A stretch of 64,000 nt of DNA from Haloterrigena turkmenica DSM 5511 (GCF_000025325.1 NC_013743.1:2604001-2668000); one strand, 5' to 3'. Counted from the stretch's first letter, positions 1 through 9,335 are shown. Program-made: numbers and translations. Notes: generated from the sequence alone by a model not told the origin.

Positions 1-1337
1 CGGCCGACCGCGTCGCCTTCGCGACGACGATCCACGGCTACGAGGGGGCGGGCCGGGGGTTCTCGGTCCGGTTCCGGGACCGGCTCGCCGAGAGCGATCA
101 CGAGGTGGTCGACCGCACGCTCGTCGAACCCATTCGGTACGCCGCCGGCGACCCCGTCGAGGTCTGGGCCTTCCGCGCGCTGTTGCTCGACGCGCGCCCG
201 CCGGTCGAGCCGCTGGTCGCCGACGCGAGACCCGAGACTGTCGCGTACCACAGCCTCGAGCCCGACGACCTCCTCGCGGACGACCGCCTCCTGCGGGAGG
301 CCTTCGGCTTACTCGTGCTCGCCCACTACCGTACCGAGCCCAACGACCTCGCGAGGCTGCTCGACGCGCCCAACCTCGAGGCCCGCGCGCTGGTCCACCG
401 CCCGGACGGGGCGGACGGGGAGCCGGGTGACGGTCGCGGAGACGGCCACGTCGTCAGCGTCGCCCTGCTGGCCCGCGAGGGGAATCTCCCGCCCGAGACG
501 CGCGCGATGATGTACGAGGGCGGCCGGGTTCGGGGGAACATGCTCCCGGACGTCCTCACGAGCCAGTTGCGCGATGAGGACGCCGGCAAGCCGGCCGGGC
601 TGCGCGTCGTCCGGATCGCGACCCATCACGCGGCCCGCTCTCGAGGGCTGGGTTCGCACCTGCTCGAGCGCGTTCGCGAGGAGTTTACCGACGGCCTCGA
701 GGCGGACGACAACGGCGACGAGATAGACTGGCTCGGCACCGGTTTCGGCGCCACGCCCGGCCTGCTCGAGTTCTGGCGCGAGAACGGTTACCGGACCGTC
801 CACGTCTCGACGACGCGCAACGACGCCAGCGGCGAGTACTCGGCGCTCATGCTCGCCCCGACGAGCGACGCCGGACGAGCGCTGCACGACCGTCACGCCG
901 ACTGGTTCGCCCGTCGGTTCCCCGCGCTCTGTACGGACGCCCTCTCGGACCTCGAGCCGGACGTCGCCCGCGCGGTGCTTCGCTCGGTCGACGCCGACGC
1001 GGCCCCGGAACTCGCGCTCTCGGCTCACGACTGGCGCGTCGTCGCCGGCGCGGCCTACGGTCCCGGTCTGTTCGACGCCGATCCCGGCCCGTTCCGCGAC
1101 CTCGTCGTCCGATACTTCGTCGAGAACCCCGACGACGTCGACCTGACCGCCCGCGAGGAGCGCTTGCTCGTCCTGCGCGCCCTGCAGGGCCGGGACTGGG
1201 AGTCCGTTGCCGACCGCCTCGAGTACCACTCTACGGGCCAGTGTATGCGCGCGCTCGGCGGGGCGTTCTGTCCGCTGGTCGATCGCTACGGGTCGGACGC
1301 GGCGTTAGATGTTCGAGAACGGTTCCTTGAGGAATAG
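1..1337 (+). CDS. tmcA: tRNA(Met) cytidine acetyltransferase TmcA, C-terminal part
   Basis: The 5' end is cut off by the window; the frame is open from base 3. TmcA is a helicase-acetyltransferase that uses ATP and acetyl-CoA to make N4-acetylcytidine in RNA; in archaea many rRNA and tRNA sites are modified. The first visible residues (TTIHGYEGAGRGF) match the last helicase motif of the family. A GNAT acetyltransferase fold follows, with an acetyl-CoA loop around HHAARSRGLGSHLL and a conserved block near GTGFGATPGLLEFW. The C-terminal tail (MRALGGAF region) is the RNA-binding extension usual for TmcA. Start codon and N-terminal domain lie outside the window, so completeness cannot be judged. 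Confidence 0.9.
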   Translation, partial: ADRVAFATTIHGYEGAGRGFSVRFRDRLAESDHEVVDRTLVEPIRYAAGDPVEVWAFRALLLDARPPVEPLVADARPETVAYHSLEPDDLLADDRLLREAFGLLVLAHYRTEPNDLARLLDAPNLEARALVHRPDGADGEPGDGRGDGHVVSVALLAREGNLPPETRAMMYEGGRVRGNMLPDVLTSQLRDEDAGKPAGLRVVRIATHHAARSRGLGSHLLERVREEFTDGLEADDNGDEIDWLGTGFGATPGLLEFWRENGYRTVHVSTTRNDASGEYSALMLAPTSDAGRALHDRHADWFARRFPALCTDALSDLEPDVARAVLRSVDADAAPELALSAHDWRVVAGAAYGPGLFDADPGPFRDLVVRYFVENPDDVDLTAREERLLVLRALQGRDWESVADRLEYHSTGQCMRALGGAFCPLVDRYGSDAALDVRERFLEE

Positions 1338-1368
1338 CGGATCGTTTCCACCCTTTTGATCGTTTGAA

Positions 1369-1478
1369 TACCACGAAAGCCCCTGTCGGCATCCGGTCGA
1401 TGCACTCGCTGCGCGCTCCCACCGGTCGCGTGCTTACGTCGTCCGTCATTCCGGATACTGACAGCCCCTTTCGTGGTA
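1369..1478. repeat. 110-bp intergenic element with imperfect terminal inverted repeats
   Basis: The ends are 19-nt near-inverted copies: TACCACGAAAGCCCCTGTC at 1369-1387 and GACAGCCCCTTTCGTGGTA at 1460-1478. They pair at 16 of 19 positions; the mismatch is a CCC block kept in the same orientation on both sides. The interior carries a 34-nt segment (1405-1438) that recurs, with 28 of 34 identities, inverted at 36743-36776. It lies between the tmcA stop and the downstream end of the convergent aminotransferase gene. It looks like a small non-coding dispersed repeat (MITE or REP-like). No coding capacity was recognised. Confidence 0.55.
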
Positions 1479-1537
1479 GTCTCAAGCGGATCGGTGCGGA
1501 ACAACTGTGAGCCGATTCCAACTCACTCCGTGATTCG

Positions 1538-2602
1538 TCATTCCAGAACGGCCTCGAGCGCGTCCATCGCTCGATCGACCTTTTCGACTTCGGCGTTGTA
1601 CCCCATGTGACCGAATCGGAGGATGTCGTTCTCAAGGTCGCCCAGTCCGGTCGCCAGCACGACGTCCTCCTCTTCGGCGACCCGTTGCTGGATTTCCACT
1701 ACCTCGCCGGGCAAGCGGAACGCCGTCACGGTCGGCGAACTCCGCTCCTGATCGGGATAGACCTCGAGCCCCAGTTCGGCGCCGCGCTCGCGACAGCGCT
1801 CGGCGGCTTCCTCGTGACGCCGATAAACGCTCTCGAGGCCCTCATCGAGGATCATCTCGACCGCAGTCTCGAGCGCGGCCACGTTCGCGCTCAGGTGGGT
1901 GTAGGGGAAGCCGTCGGAGACGTCGCGCCACGGGAGGAAGTTCGTGTACAGCGAGGAGGGATCGCGTTCTTCCATGCGCTCCCACGCTCGGTCGCTGATC
2001 GCGGCGGTGGTCAGCCCCGGCGGCGCGCTGAAGCACTTCTGGGACGCCCCGAGACAGACGTTGATTCGGTCGGTCGGTACCGGCGTGCCGCCCAGCGAGG
2101 AGACGGCGTCGACGACGCTCAAGACGTCGTGGTCCTCGAGCAGGTCAAGCACGGGGCCGAGATCGTTCAGCGTCCCCGTGGGGGTCTCGCAGTGAACCAT
2201 CGTCGCCAGTGCGAACGGCTCGCCGGCGTCCGCGGCGTCCTCGAGCGCGCGCTCGATGGCCTCGAGGTCGAGACTCTCGTCGTACGCCGCGGAGACGAGT
2301 TCGGCCTCGCCGTCGTAGGATTCGACGAAGTCCGCGAAGCCGTCGCCGTAGAGCCCGTTGGAAATGCAGAGGACGCGGTCGCCGGGTTCGACCAGCGAGG
2401 CGATCGCCGCCTCGAGGCCCAGAATTCCCTCGCCGCCGGGGACGACGACATCGTGGTCGGTGTCGTAGACGGTCGCGAGGTCCGCACAGAGCGCCTCGTA
2501 GCGCTCCGCGAATTCGGGCTCGAGGTCCGGGTTCGGCTGTTCCGCGGCCATCGCTTCCCTGACCGCCGGCGGCACCGCCGTCGGTCCTGGCGTGAACTTC
2601 AT
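1538..2602 (-). CDS. Class V aminotransferase, alanine-glyoxylate/serine-pyruvate type
   Basis: This is a 354-aa PLP-dependent fold-type I enzyme. The N-terminus MKFTPGPTAVPP is typical of the alanine-glyoxylate/serine-pyruvate aminotransferase and phosphonate transaminase group. The Schiff-base lysine is probably Lys189 in GASQKCFSAPPG. The cofactor aspartate lies in VVDAVSS near residue 165, and the glycine-rich PGGEGILGLEA near 55-65 binds the phosphate. Length is normal for the family. The donor and acceptor cannot be fixed from sequence; transamination with glyoxylate or pyruvate is the likely chemistry. It reads the same way as the SDR gene 84 bp upstream and could share its transcript. 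Confidence 0.8.
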   Translation of the reverse strand: MKFTPGPTAVPPAVREAMAAEQPNPDLEPEFAERYEALCADLATVYDTDHDVVVPGGEGILGLEAAIASLVEPGDRVLCISNGLYGDGFADFVESYDGEAELVSAAYDESLDLEAIERALEDAADAGEPFALATMVHCETPTGTLNDLGPVLDLLEDHDVLSVVDAVSSLGGTPVPTDRINVCLGASQKCFSAPPGLTTAAISDRAWERMEERDPSSLYTNFLPWRDVSDGFPYTHLSANVAALETAVEMILDEGLESVYRRHEEAAERCRERGAELGLEVYPDQERSSPTVTAFRLPGEVVEIQQRVAEEEDVVLATGLGDLENDILRFGHMGYNAEVEKVDRAMDALEAVLE

Positions 2603-2686
2603 GGTCGCTATCGGGTCCGCGTCCCTTAGCCGATTTCGGTGGCGGAGAACGAGTCACCGCGAGCGGTGACGAGAACCGCAGATCGG

Positions 2687-3430
2687 TTACGAGACCAGCC
2701 GTCGGAGCACGAACTCGGGCATCGCCTTCAGGAACCACGCGACGAGTCGCCATCGGCGGGTGACGTAGACGTGGTTCCGTTGCTTGTGGATCGCGCGGGT
2801 GATCTGCGCGGCGGCCGTCTCGGGCGCACACTCCCAGAAGCCGCCCATCGAGAGCTCGGTGTCGACATAGCCCGGCTCGACGGTCGTGATCGTCACGTCC
2901 GCGTCCCGATCGGCCTGTCGCGCCCGCAGCCCCTCGAGGTACGTCGAGACGTACGCCTTCGAGGCGTTGTACGCCTGCACGCCGCCGACCCCGAAGTGGG
3001 CGGCGACCGAGGAGATGCCCACGAGGTGGCCGTCGCCGGCTCGCGCGTGGTCGGGCGTGGTCTCGAAGTACTCCATCGCGGCGGTCGCGATCGCGGTAAA
3101 GCCGCGGACGTTGACGTCGATCGTCTCCCGTTCGGTCTCCCACTCGAGGTTCGGGTTCAGCGCCGCCATCCCGGCGCTGATGACGACTACGTCGACCGAC
3201 GGCATCGCCGCGGCGAGTTCGAAAAAGCCCTCTCGGGCGTCTTCGGTATCGGTGACGTCCATCGTCGCGACGTACGATTGGGTCGACAACCCGGCGCCGA
3301 TCTCTTGCATGCGTTCCGTCCGGCGGGCCGCCAGCCCGATCTCGTACCCCTCGTCGGCGAGCGCTCGAGCCAGCGCTTCGCCGATGCCCGAGGAGCCGCC
3401 GACGATGATCGCTCCGCGCGTCTCGCTCAT
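2687..3430 (-). CDS. Short-chain dehydrogenase/reductase
   Basis: This 247-aa classical SDR has the nucleotide-binding motif GGSSGIG at residues 11-17, the AGMA stretch near 86-89, catalytic Ser140/141, and the active-site YNASK with Tyr154 and Lys158. The N-terminal basic cluster AARRTER after the second strand suggests NADP(H) preference. The ATG at 3430 was chosen because it begins exactly at the Rossmann strand; longer in-frame starts add an Arg/Ser-rich tail that looks non-coding. The substrate is unknown. The C-terminus (WRLVAWFLKAMPEFVLRRL) is amphipathic and may touch the membrane. It could be co-transcribed with the aminotransferase. Confidence 0.85.
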   Translation of the reverse strand: MSETRGAIIVGGSSGIGEALARALADEGYEIGLAARRTERMQEIGAGLSTQSYVATMDVTDTEDAREGFFELAAAMPSVDVVVISAGMAALNPNLEWETERETIDVNVRGFTAIATAAMEYFETTPDHARAGDGHLVGISSVAAHFGVGGVQAYNASKAYVSTYLEGLRARQADRDADVTITTVEPGYVDTELSMGGFWECAPETAAAQITRAIHKQRNHVYVTRRWRLVAWFLKAMPEFVLRRLVS

Positions 3431-3578
3431 ACGGATGGATTCGGCCGTCAAACCGTAACGATACTGGTGACCGGCAGTCGACGGCGAGGCGGTCTCCGAG
3501 CGGTCGCTGTCGGTCAGAAGCGACCGGACCACGAACGAAGGCCGTACGCCTTTGGGCCGGCCCGTCGTCGGTCCCCGT

Positions 3579-4064
3579 ATGGTCGATGCAGTCACGATCC
3601 TCGCGGTCGCCCTGCTCGTCGGCGGCGTCGTCGGAACGGTCGCGCCGCTGGTCCCCGGCGGGCTGCTCTCGCTGTCGGGGCTCGCTCTCTACTGGTGGAG
3701 TTCCGGCTTCAGTGAGCCCGGGACCCTCACGGTCGCCGTCCTCGCGCTCCTCGCCGTCATGACGATGGTCGCGGAGCTCTTCGGCGGCTCGATCGCCGCT
3801 CGAGCGGGCGGGGCCTCGTGGACGACTACCACGATCGCCACCGTCGTCGCCATCGTTCTGATGATCGTCACCGGACCGCTGGGGCTGCTCGTCGGGCTGT
3901 TCGGGACGGTCTTCCTCGTCGAGTTCGTTCAGGGCGGCGACGCCGGCGGCAGCGTTCGGTCGGCGGCGTACGCGACCGGCGGCATGCTCGCGTCGACGGC
4001 GATTCAGGTCCTACTGACGGTGACGATCCTGCTCGGATTTCTCGTCGCGATCTTCCTCTTCTGA
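3579..4064 (+). CDS. DUF456 family membrane protein
   Basis: This is a 161-aa hydrophobic protein with about five predicted membrane segments. The APLVPGGLLSLSGL motif near the start is characteristic of DUF456 proteins, as are the glycine-rich turns GGSIAARAGG and TGPLGLLVGLFGT. The function of DUF456 is not known. ATG 3579 is preferred over an upstream in-frame GTG/ATG because it begins right at the first membrane segment. The gene diverges from the SDR gene with 148 bp between the starts, room for two promoters. Confidence 0.8.
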   Translation: MVDAVTILAVALLVGGVVGTVAPLVPGGLLSLSGLALYWWSSGFSEPGTLTVAVLALLAVMTMVAELFGGSIAARAGGASWTTTTIATVVAIVLMIVTGPLGLLVGLFGTVFLVEFVQGGDAGGSVRSAAYATGGMLASTAIQVLLTVTILLGFLVAIFLF

Positions 4065-4174
4065 TCGCCGCGTTCGCGCGCTGACGCTCTCGCGTCGGTC
4101 GGGACGATAGCGCTCCGATTCGTATTCGAGCCGCCGTGACTGCAACTTATCCGGCCACGGACCGTACTCCGTCT

Positions 4175-4471
4175 ATGAGCATGTTCGAACGGCTCGGCGA
4201 GAAAGTCGAGCGCTTCAAACAGGAAGCCGTGGCCGCACGCGAGGACAGCGCCGCGTACCGCTGTCGCGACTGTGAGACCCGATTCCACAGCGAGCGGGAG
4301 ACGTGTCCGGAGTGTGGAAGCGGTGAGGTCGAGCGAGTTTCCGGGGCGACCGAATCGGACGTGGAGATGAACGCGGATCCAGACGAAAGTGCGGAACCGG
4401 ACACAAACGCGGAGTCAGAGACGAACACCCGAACGGAAGCAGGGTCGGAGACGGGAACGAAAACGGAGTGA
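4175..4471 (+). CDS. Small zinc-ribbon protein with acidic tail
   Basis: This is a 98-aa protein. Residues 1-25 (MSMFERLGEKVERFKQEA) form an amphipathic helix. A four-cysteine ribbon follows, CRDC then CPEC around residues 31-50. The tail is about 45 residues of E/D/N/T/S repeats, typical haloarchaeal low complexity. The function is unknown; similar small ribbons act as nucleic-acid or protein adaptors. ATG 4175 is favoured because a TATA-like CTTAT lies about 27 bp upstream, fitting a leaderless mRNA. An earlier in-frame ATG at 4136 would add 13 atypical residues. Confidence 0.65.
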   Translation: MSMFERLGEKVERFKQEAVAAREDSAAYRCRDCETRFHSERETCPECGSGEVERVSGATESDVEMNADPDESAEPDTNAESETNTRTEAGSETGTKTE

Positions 4472-4525
4472 CGTACTGCCGTCAGTGGCCGAGCGACTGT
4501 TGATCGACGATCAGTGCGATCCGAA

Positions 4526-6250
4526 TTAGGGATGCGCGTAGTAGACGACGGTCTCCTCTTCCTCGTCGTCGTGTCGGTCAATTCGCGCGAAACCAACCCG
4601 TTCGAACTGCACCATCTCGTCGCTCTCGAGGTCGCCGACGCCGGGTTCCGCGTGGCCGCGCACGTCGCCGTCGGGCGTGCGCATCCGGACGGCGACGCTC
4701 TCGCTCGCCGGGGCCCAGTGGACGACGTCGACCTCGCCCTCCCGGACCACGTCGATGTCGTCGGCCGTGTACTCGAGTGCGCCCTCGGCGTACCGGAAAC
4801 AGCCGAATCCCTTGAGCCAGATGCGTTCGCCGTCTTCGGGGACGTCCTCGGGCTCGAGCATCACGGAGTCGCTGACGGGAATCTCGCGAACGCCTCGCTC
4901 CTCGTGGTTGGGATGGAGCGGCGGGTTCGCCTCCGCGGGCGGATCGCCGGAAATCGGGAGCTGGTTGCCCTCGCGGACGAAGAAGCGGCGATCGGTCTCC
5001 TCGTCGATCAGGTCGCGGTTGTTCGCGTAGATCGAACTCATCGCGAGGTCGACGTCGCTGGTCGAGGTGCCGAGGCCGGCCATCGCCTCGACGATGGCTT
5101 CGCCGCGGATGCCCCGTCGCCGGAGGCTCTTGAGCGTCGGCGCGCGCGGGTCGTCCCAGCCGTCGAGTTCGCCCTCCTCGATCAATTCGGCGATGGTCGA
5201 CGTGCTCATCTTCACGTCGTAGGCGTCGATCTGGACGTGGCCCCAGTGGACGACTTCGGGGTAGTCCCAGTCGAAGTAGTCGTAGACGAACTGCTGGCGC
5301 TTCGCGGAGTCCTGCAGGTCGATCCCGCGGATGATGTGGCTGATCTCGAGTAAGTGGTCGTCGACCCCCGACTGGAAGTCGAGCATCGGCCAGCAGCGGT
5401 AGTCGCTGGCCTCCTCGCGGGGATGGGGCGTGTCGATCATCCGGAAGCCGACCCAGTCGCGGAGCGCGGGGTTCTTGTGCTCGATATCGGTCTTGATCCG
5501 CAGGACCATCTCGCCGCTGCTGTACTCGCCGTCGACCATGGCCTCGAACTCCTCGCTGACCGTCTCGACGTCCTTCTCGCGGTGGGGACAGGGCTCGCCG
5601 CTGTTCTTCAGCTCCGAGAACTCCTCGCCCGAACACGAGCAGGTGTAGGCTCCGCCGAGCTCGATCAGTTCGCGGGCGTGCTCGTAGTAGGTCTCGAGGC
5701 GGTCGCTCGCTTTGTAGGTCGCGTCGGGCTCGAAGCCGAGATAGTCGAGATCCTCGAGGATGGCGTCGTAGGCCTCCATATCGGGCCGTTTCGTCTCGGG
5801 ATCGGTGTCGTCGAACCGAACGCAGAACCAGCCGTCGTAGCGCTCCTTGTACGTGCCGATGACGGCGGGCATCCGGGCGTGGCCGACGTGCCACGGCCCG
5901 TTGGGGTTGGGCGCGACGCGCATCCGAATCTCGTCGTACTCCTTCGCGTTGGGGAGGTCGGGGAGGTCGTGTTCGTCTTCCTCGTCCTCGGCCTCGATTT
6001 CGGCGAGTTCCTCCGGGGCGAGGTCCTCGAGTCGCTCGCGTTTCTCCTCGTACGAGAGGTCGTTGACTCGGCCGATGACGCCGCCGGCGATCCCCGGGAT
6101 CTCGTCGCCGTGCTCGCGGAAGTCGGGGTTGTCGCCCATCAACGGCCCCATGATCGCGCCGACGTCGGCGTCGCTCTCGTGTTTGACGGCGTTCAACAGC
6201 GCGTGCTTCTCGGCCTCGCGCTCGATGCGCTCGCGCAACTCGTCGTTCAT
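4526..6250 (-). CDS. gltX: Glutamyl-tRNA synthetase, archaeal type
   Basis: This 574-aa class I aminoacyl-tRNA synthetase charges tRNA-Glu. In archaea the enzyme is usually non-discriminating and also mischarges tRNA-Gln for later amidation. The archaeal/eukaryotic N-terminal helical extension occupies residues 1-105. The HIGH signature is HVGH at 121-124 and the KMSKS loop is KMSTS at 347-351. The C-terminal half is the beta-barrel anticodon-binding region of the GlnRS-like type. A short C-x-C and C-x2-H cluster near 204-223 (CSCSGEEF to CPH) could bind zinc. The length is normal. It reads in the same direction as idsA, 366 bp downstream of that gene's stop. Confidence 0.95.
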   Translation of the reverse strand: MNDELRERIEREAEKHALLNAVKHESDADVGAIMGPLMGDNPDFREHGDEIPGIAGGVIGRVNDLSYEEKRERLEDLAPEELAEIEAEDEEDEHDLPDLPNAKEYDEIRMRVAPNPNGPWHVGHARMPAVIGTYKERYDGWFCVRFDDTDPETKRPDMEAYDAILEDLDYLGFEPDATYKASDRLETYYEHARELIELGGAYTCSCSGEEFSELKNSGEPCPHREKDVETVSEEFEAMVDGEYSSGEMVLRIKTDIEHKNPALRDWVGFRMIDTPHPREEASDYRCWPMLDFQSGVDDHLLEISHIIRGIDLQDSAKRQQFVYDYFDWDYPEVVHWGHVQIDAYDVKMSTSTIAELIEEGELDGWDDPRAPTLKSLRRRGIRGEAIVEAMAGLGTSTSDVDLAMSSIYANNRDLIDEETDRRFFVREGNQLPISGDPPAEANPPLHPNHEERGVREIPVSDSVMLEPEDVPEDGERIWLKGFGCFRYAEGALEYTADDIDVVREGEVDVVHWAPASESVAVRMRTPDGDVRGHAEPGVGDLESDEMVQFERVGFARIDRHDDEEEETVVYYAHP

Positions 6251-6616
6251 TACGCCCCGATAGTCGTGCCCGGACCAAAACGTCCGCGATGTCGGGTCGT
6301 TATCGGTTCGTTGGATTCATTTCGAGTCCTATCCGTTCCGGGACGGGAGTTGACGTGCAGTGGCGCGCGCTGTTGGCTATCCGAGCGACTGCGAGGGGAG
6401 CCGATGACGTCGTGCGAGGGATGAGTAAACGAACGCAGTGAGTGAGCGAATCGGCTGGGGAGGGCGTGGTCCTCCCCATTGCCAGCGCGAGCAGAACACA
6501 TCATTGCCGACAGTCCCTCTGTATTCCTCGAGGCTCAGCCGCTACTCGAGCGATCGCACTCGCACGACCGGAAAAACATCGTCGAAAAGCGCGACCGAAC
6601 GACGGTACCGAGCGTC
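6251..6616. other. Intergenic region between idsA and gltX
   Basis: This 366-bp stretch has no convincing gene. It holds a strong 8-bp stem-loop (6456-6478), a low-complexity GAGTGAGCGAA-type tract just before it that resembles scattered haloarchaeal intergenic repeats, and probably the gltX promoter close to 6275-6285 on the minus strand, though no clear TATA box is visible. Confidence 0.5.
6456..6478 (-). terminator. Stem-loop downstream of idsA
   Basis: TGGGGAGG at 6456-6463 pairs perfectly with CCTCCCCA at 6471-6478 around a 7-nt loop. It lies about 140 nt beyond the idsA stop on the minus strand. There is no following T-run, so it may be a transcript-end stabiliser or part of a repeat rather than a true terminator. 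Confidence 0.35.
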
Positions 6617-7666
6617 TCAGTAGCCGCGTTCGATCAGGTAGTCCGCGATGTCCCGAAGCAACTCGCGGGCCTCGTTGTCCGGCAGGACCTCGAGTCGCTC
6701 CTTGCCTTGGGCGACGAGGTCTTGTGCCGTAGTGTTCGCGTACTCGATCGAGCCGGCGGCCTGGAGTTCGGCGACGGCGTCGTCGATCTCGGCTTCGGTG
6801 ACGGCCTCGACGTCGTTCGTGTCGACCAGATTGTCGACGTCGACGCCCTGATCGCGGGCGTGGACCGTGATCAGCGTCTGTTTGTTCTCGACGAGGTCGC
6901 TGCCCCGCTGTTTGCCGAGCTGCTCGCTCGGGACCGTCAGGTCGAGGACGTCGTCCTGAATCTGGAACGCCCGGCCGATGTCGAGCCCGTAGCCGTAGAG
7001 GGCGTCGATCGTCTCCTCGTCGGCACCCAGCAAGATCGCCGGGAGACACGCCGAGGCAGCGTACAACACCGCGGTCTTCTGCTCGACCATCTCGAGGTAC
7101 TCCTCGGGCGAGACGTCCGCGCGTTCCTCGAAGGTGACGTCCAGGGACTGGCCCTCGCAGATCTTGGTGCAGGTCGTCGCGAGCACGTTGAGCGCTTCGA
7201 CCGACCGGTCGGGTTTCGCGCCGGTCTCGAGCATGATCTCGAACGCCTTCGAGTAGAGCGTGTCGCCCGCCAAAATGGCGGTCTCGAGATCGTACTCTTT
7301 GTGGACGGCGGGGACGCCGCGGCGGAGATCGTCGTCGTCCATGATGTCGTCGTGGATGAGGGTAAACGACTGGATGACTTCGACGCTGACCGCCGCGTCC
7401 ATGATGTCGATGCGGTTCCCGTTTAGCGTCGGAAACTCGCGGTAGTCGGTACTCAGCGGCTCGACGTCCAGCAGCGACTCGGCCACCGTCAGCAGGACGG
7501 TCGGGCGCAGTCGCTTGCCGCCGGCGTCGAGTAAGTAGCGCGACGCCTCGTAGAGCCGTTCGGGACGCTGAATCGGTAGCTCCTCCGGAATGGCCTCGTT
7601 GACCCGCTCGCGGCGCTCGCGGACGGCCTCGAGCACCGCCTCCTCTCGTGCCTCGGGACTGGTCAT
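6617..7666 (-). CDS. idsA: Geranylgeranyl/geranylfarnesyl diphosphate synthase
   Basis: This 349-aa trans-isoprenyl diphosphate synthase condenses IPP with allylic diphosphates to give the C20 (or C25) chains of archaeal ether lipids. The first Asp-rich motif is DDIMD at 106-110, preceded by LIH and followed by a basic RRG. The second is DDVLD at 238-242. GGKRLRP at 49-55 binds IPP. The ATG at 7666 lies one base after the rnj stop codon, so translation is probably coupled to rnj. Together with mvk and ipk upstream it forms an isoprenoid gene run. Product chain length cannot be read with certainty. Confidence 0.92.
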   Translation of the reverse strand: MTSPEAREEAVLEAVRERRERVNEAIPEELPIQRPERLYEASRYLLDAGGKRLRPTVLLTVAESLLDVEPLSTDYREFPTLNGNRIDIMDAAVSVEVIQSFTLIHDDIMDDDDLRRGVPAVHKEYDLETAILAGDTLYSKAFEIMLETGAKPDRSVEALNVLATTCTKICEGQSLDVTFEERADVSPEEYLEMVEQKTAVLYAASACLPAILLGADEETIDALYGYGLDIGRAFQIQDDVLDLTVPSEQLGKQRGSDLVENKQTLITVHARDQGVDVDNLVDTNDVEAVTEAEIDDAVAELQAAGSIEYANTTAQDLVAQGKERLEVLPDNEARELLRDIADYLIERGY

Positions 7667-7667
7667 A

Positions 7668-9020
7668 TCAGTCGACGAGTTGGATGAGGTTGCCGTTGCG
7701 CGTGACGTGGAGATCACGTCCGAGCTGGTACCCCTCGCTCTCACAGAGGTTGACGTAGCTGGAGTAGCCGCTCATATCCTGGTGAGCGGGGATGATGTGC
7801 TGGGGCTGGAGGGCGTCGAGCATCTCGTAGTGGCCCTCCTGGTTGAGGTGGCCCGAGACGTGGATGTCGTCGTAGACGCGGGCGCCCTGCATGCCGAGCA
7901 GTTTCTCGGCCTGGTAACGCTGACCCTCGTTGGTCGGCTCCGGAATAACTCGGGCCGAGAAGACGACCTTGTCGCCGTCGTCCAGTTCGTACGGCGTTTC
8001 GCCGCGAGCCATTCGCGTGAGCATCGCGCGGGGCTCGCCCTGGTGGCCGGTGACGATGGGGAGGTAGTTCTCCTTGCCTTCGTTCATGATCCGCTTGAAG
8101 GTGCGGTCGACGGACTTGCGGTGGCCGAACATCCCGAGGTCGTCGGGGAAGTCGACGAAGTCCAGTCGTTCCGCCGTTCCGGAGTACTTCTCCATCGAAC
8201 GGCCCAGTAGGACGGGCTGGCGGCCGATGTCCTTCGCGAACTCGACCAGCGACGTCACCCGCGAGATGTGACTCGAGAACGTCGTCGCGACGATGCCGCC
8301 GTCGTAGTCCTCGATACTGTAGAGGACGTCCCGGAGGTGCTCCCGGGCGACGTTTTCCGAGGGCGTGCGGCCCTTCTTGTTGGCGTTGGTACAGTCCTCG
8401 ATGTAACACAGCACGCCGTTGCCTTCGCGGCCGATCTCGCGGAACCGCTCCATGTCGATCGGGTCGCCGATGACCGGCGTGTGGTCCATGCGCTTGTCCA
8501 GCCCGTAGACGACTGCGCCTTCGGGCGTGTGAAGGACCGGGTTGATCGCGTCGATGATCGAGTGCGTGACGTTGACGAACTCGAGTTCGACCTTGCCGGA
8601 GTCGCCGATGGACATCGTCTCGCCGGCGTCCATCTTGATCAGGTCGTTCTCGACGCCGAACTTCTGCTCGCCCTCGATCTGCTGTTTGACCAGTTCGATC
8701 GTAAACGGCGTGGCGACGATCGGCGCGTTGTACCGGTGGGCCAGCTTCGAGATGGCACCGATGTGGTCTAGGTGGCCGTGGGTCGGGACGATCGCTTTCA
8801 CGTCGCCCTCGAGATCCGACATCACTCGGTCGTCGGGGATCGCTCCCATGTCGATCAGATCCAGGCTGTGCATCCGCTCGGTTTCGACGTTGTCGTGGAT
8901 CAGTACCTGCGAGAGGTTCAGACCCATGTCGAAGATGACGACGTCGTCTCCGGCGCGAACGGCAGTCATCTGCCGTCCGACTTCCTCATAGCCGCCGATT
9001 GTTGCGATTTCGATTTCCAT
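7668..9020 (-). CDS. rnj: Ribonuclease J, archaeal
   Basis: This 450-aa protein has a metallo-beta-lactamase/beta-CASP fold and acts as a 5'-to-3' exonuclease on RNA (aRNase J). The metal-binding HxHxDH motif is HGHLDH at 81-86, after the [10 protein letters not shown] start typical of RNase J. The beta-CASP block contains SSHISR and [10 protein letters not shown]; the C-terminal HVSGH and HIIPAHQ supply the last ligands. ATG 9020 is preferred because upstream in-frame codons give a basic, non-family tail. It precedes idsA by one base and follows ipk by 315 bp, so it sits inside the isoprenoid run but probably has its own promoter. Confidence 0.93.
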   Translation of the reverse strand: MEIEIATIGGYEEVGRQMTAVRAGDDVVIFDMGLNLSQVLIHDNVETERMHSLDLIDMGAIPDDRVMSDLEGDVKAIVPTHGHLDHIGAISKLAHRYNAPIVATPFTIELVKQQIEGEQKFGVENDLIKMDAGETMSIGDSGKVELEFVNVTHSIIDAINPVLHTPEGAVVYGLDKRMDHTPVIGDPIDMERFREIGREGNGVLCYIEDCTNANKKGRTPSENVAREHLRDVLYSIEDYDGGIVATTFSSHISRVTSLVEFAKDIGRQPVLLGRSMEKYSGTAERLDFVDFPDDLGMFGHRKSVDRTFKRIMNEGKENYLPIVTGHQGEPRAMLTRMARGETPYELDDGDKVVFSARVIPEPTNEGQRYQAEKLLGMQGARVYDDIHVSGHLNQEGHYEMLDALQPQHIIPAHQDMSGYSSYVNLCESEGYQLGRDLHVTRNGNLIQLVD

Positions 9021-9335
9021 AGTTCGTTGTACTGAAAGCCGCGATCGACTCTCATCGAAACGGTCCGCGGACTCCCGGTTGTGCGGCCCCGGCGTCTTAC
9101 AGCGCGTCGGCCATCCCGCTATGCGCACGGGGAGGCAATCGCCTCCGATCGGCCCACGGTGTCACACCGTCGACCCCGAGCGCACTTGCCCGCGGGTTTC
9201 GCTACTGGCCACTACACGCCGGGGTGTTAAAAACGCAGTGGGTTGGGTATCCCGCTCGAGCGCCACCTCCGGAACGTCGAACGCGGCGCGAAGCGGAGCA
9301 AAAAGCGGTGACTCGTGTGCGTCGTCGATCACCGA
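9021..9335 (-). other. Intergenic/leader region ahead of rnj
   Basis: This 315-bp stretch carries no gene. On the minus strand it shows a TATA-like GTTTTTAAC (9225-9234) followed by two compact hairpins: arms at 9156-9161 and 9165-9170 with a 3-nt loop, and arms at 9131-9136 and 9141-9146 with an AATC loop. If transcription starts some 25 nt after the TATA element, rnj would have a leader of about 180 nt. Confidence 0.4.

Noticed and set aside
1607-2629. Long open frame of 340 codons opposite the aminotransferase
   Set aside because: It is the antisense of a well-supported PLP enzyme; composition is Arg/Val/Gly-rich with no domain. High GC makes long antisense frames common here.
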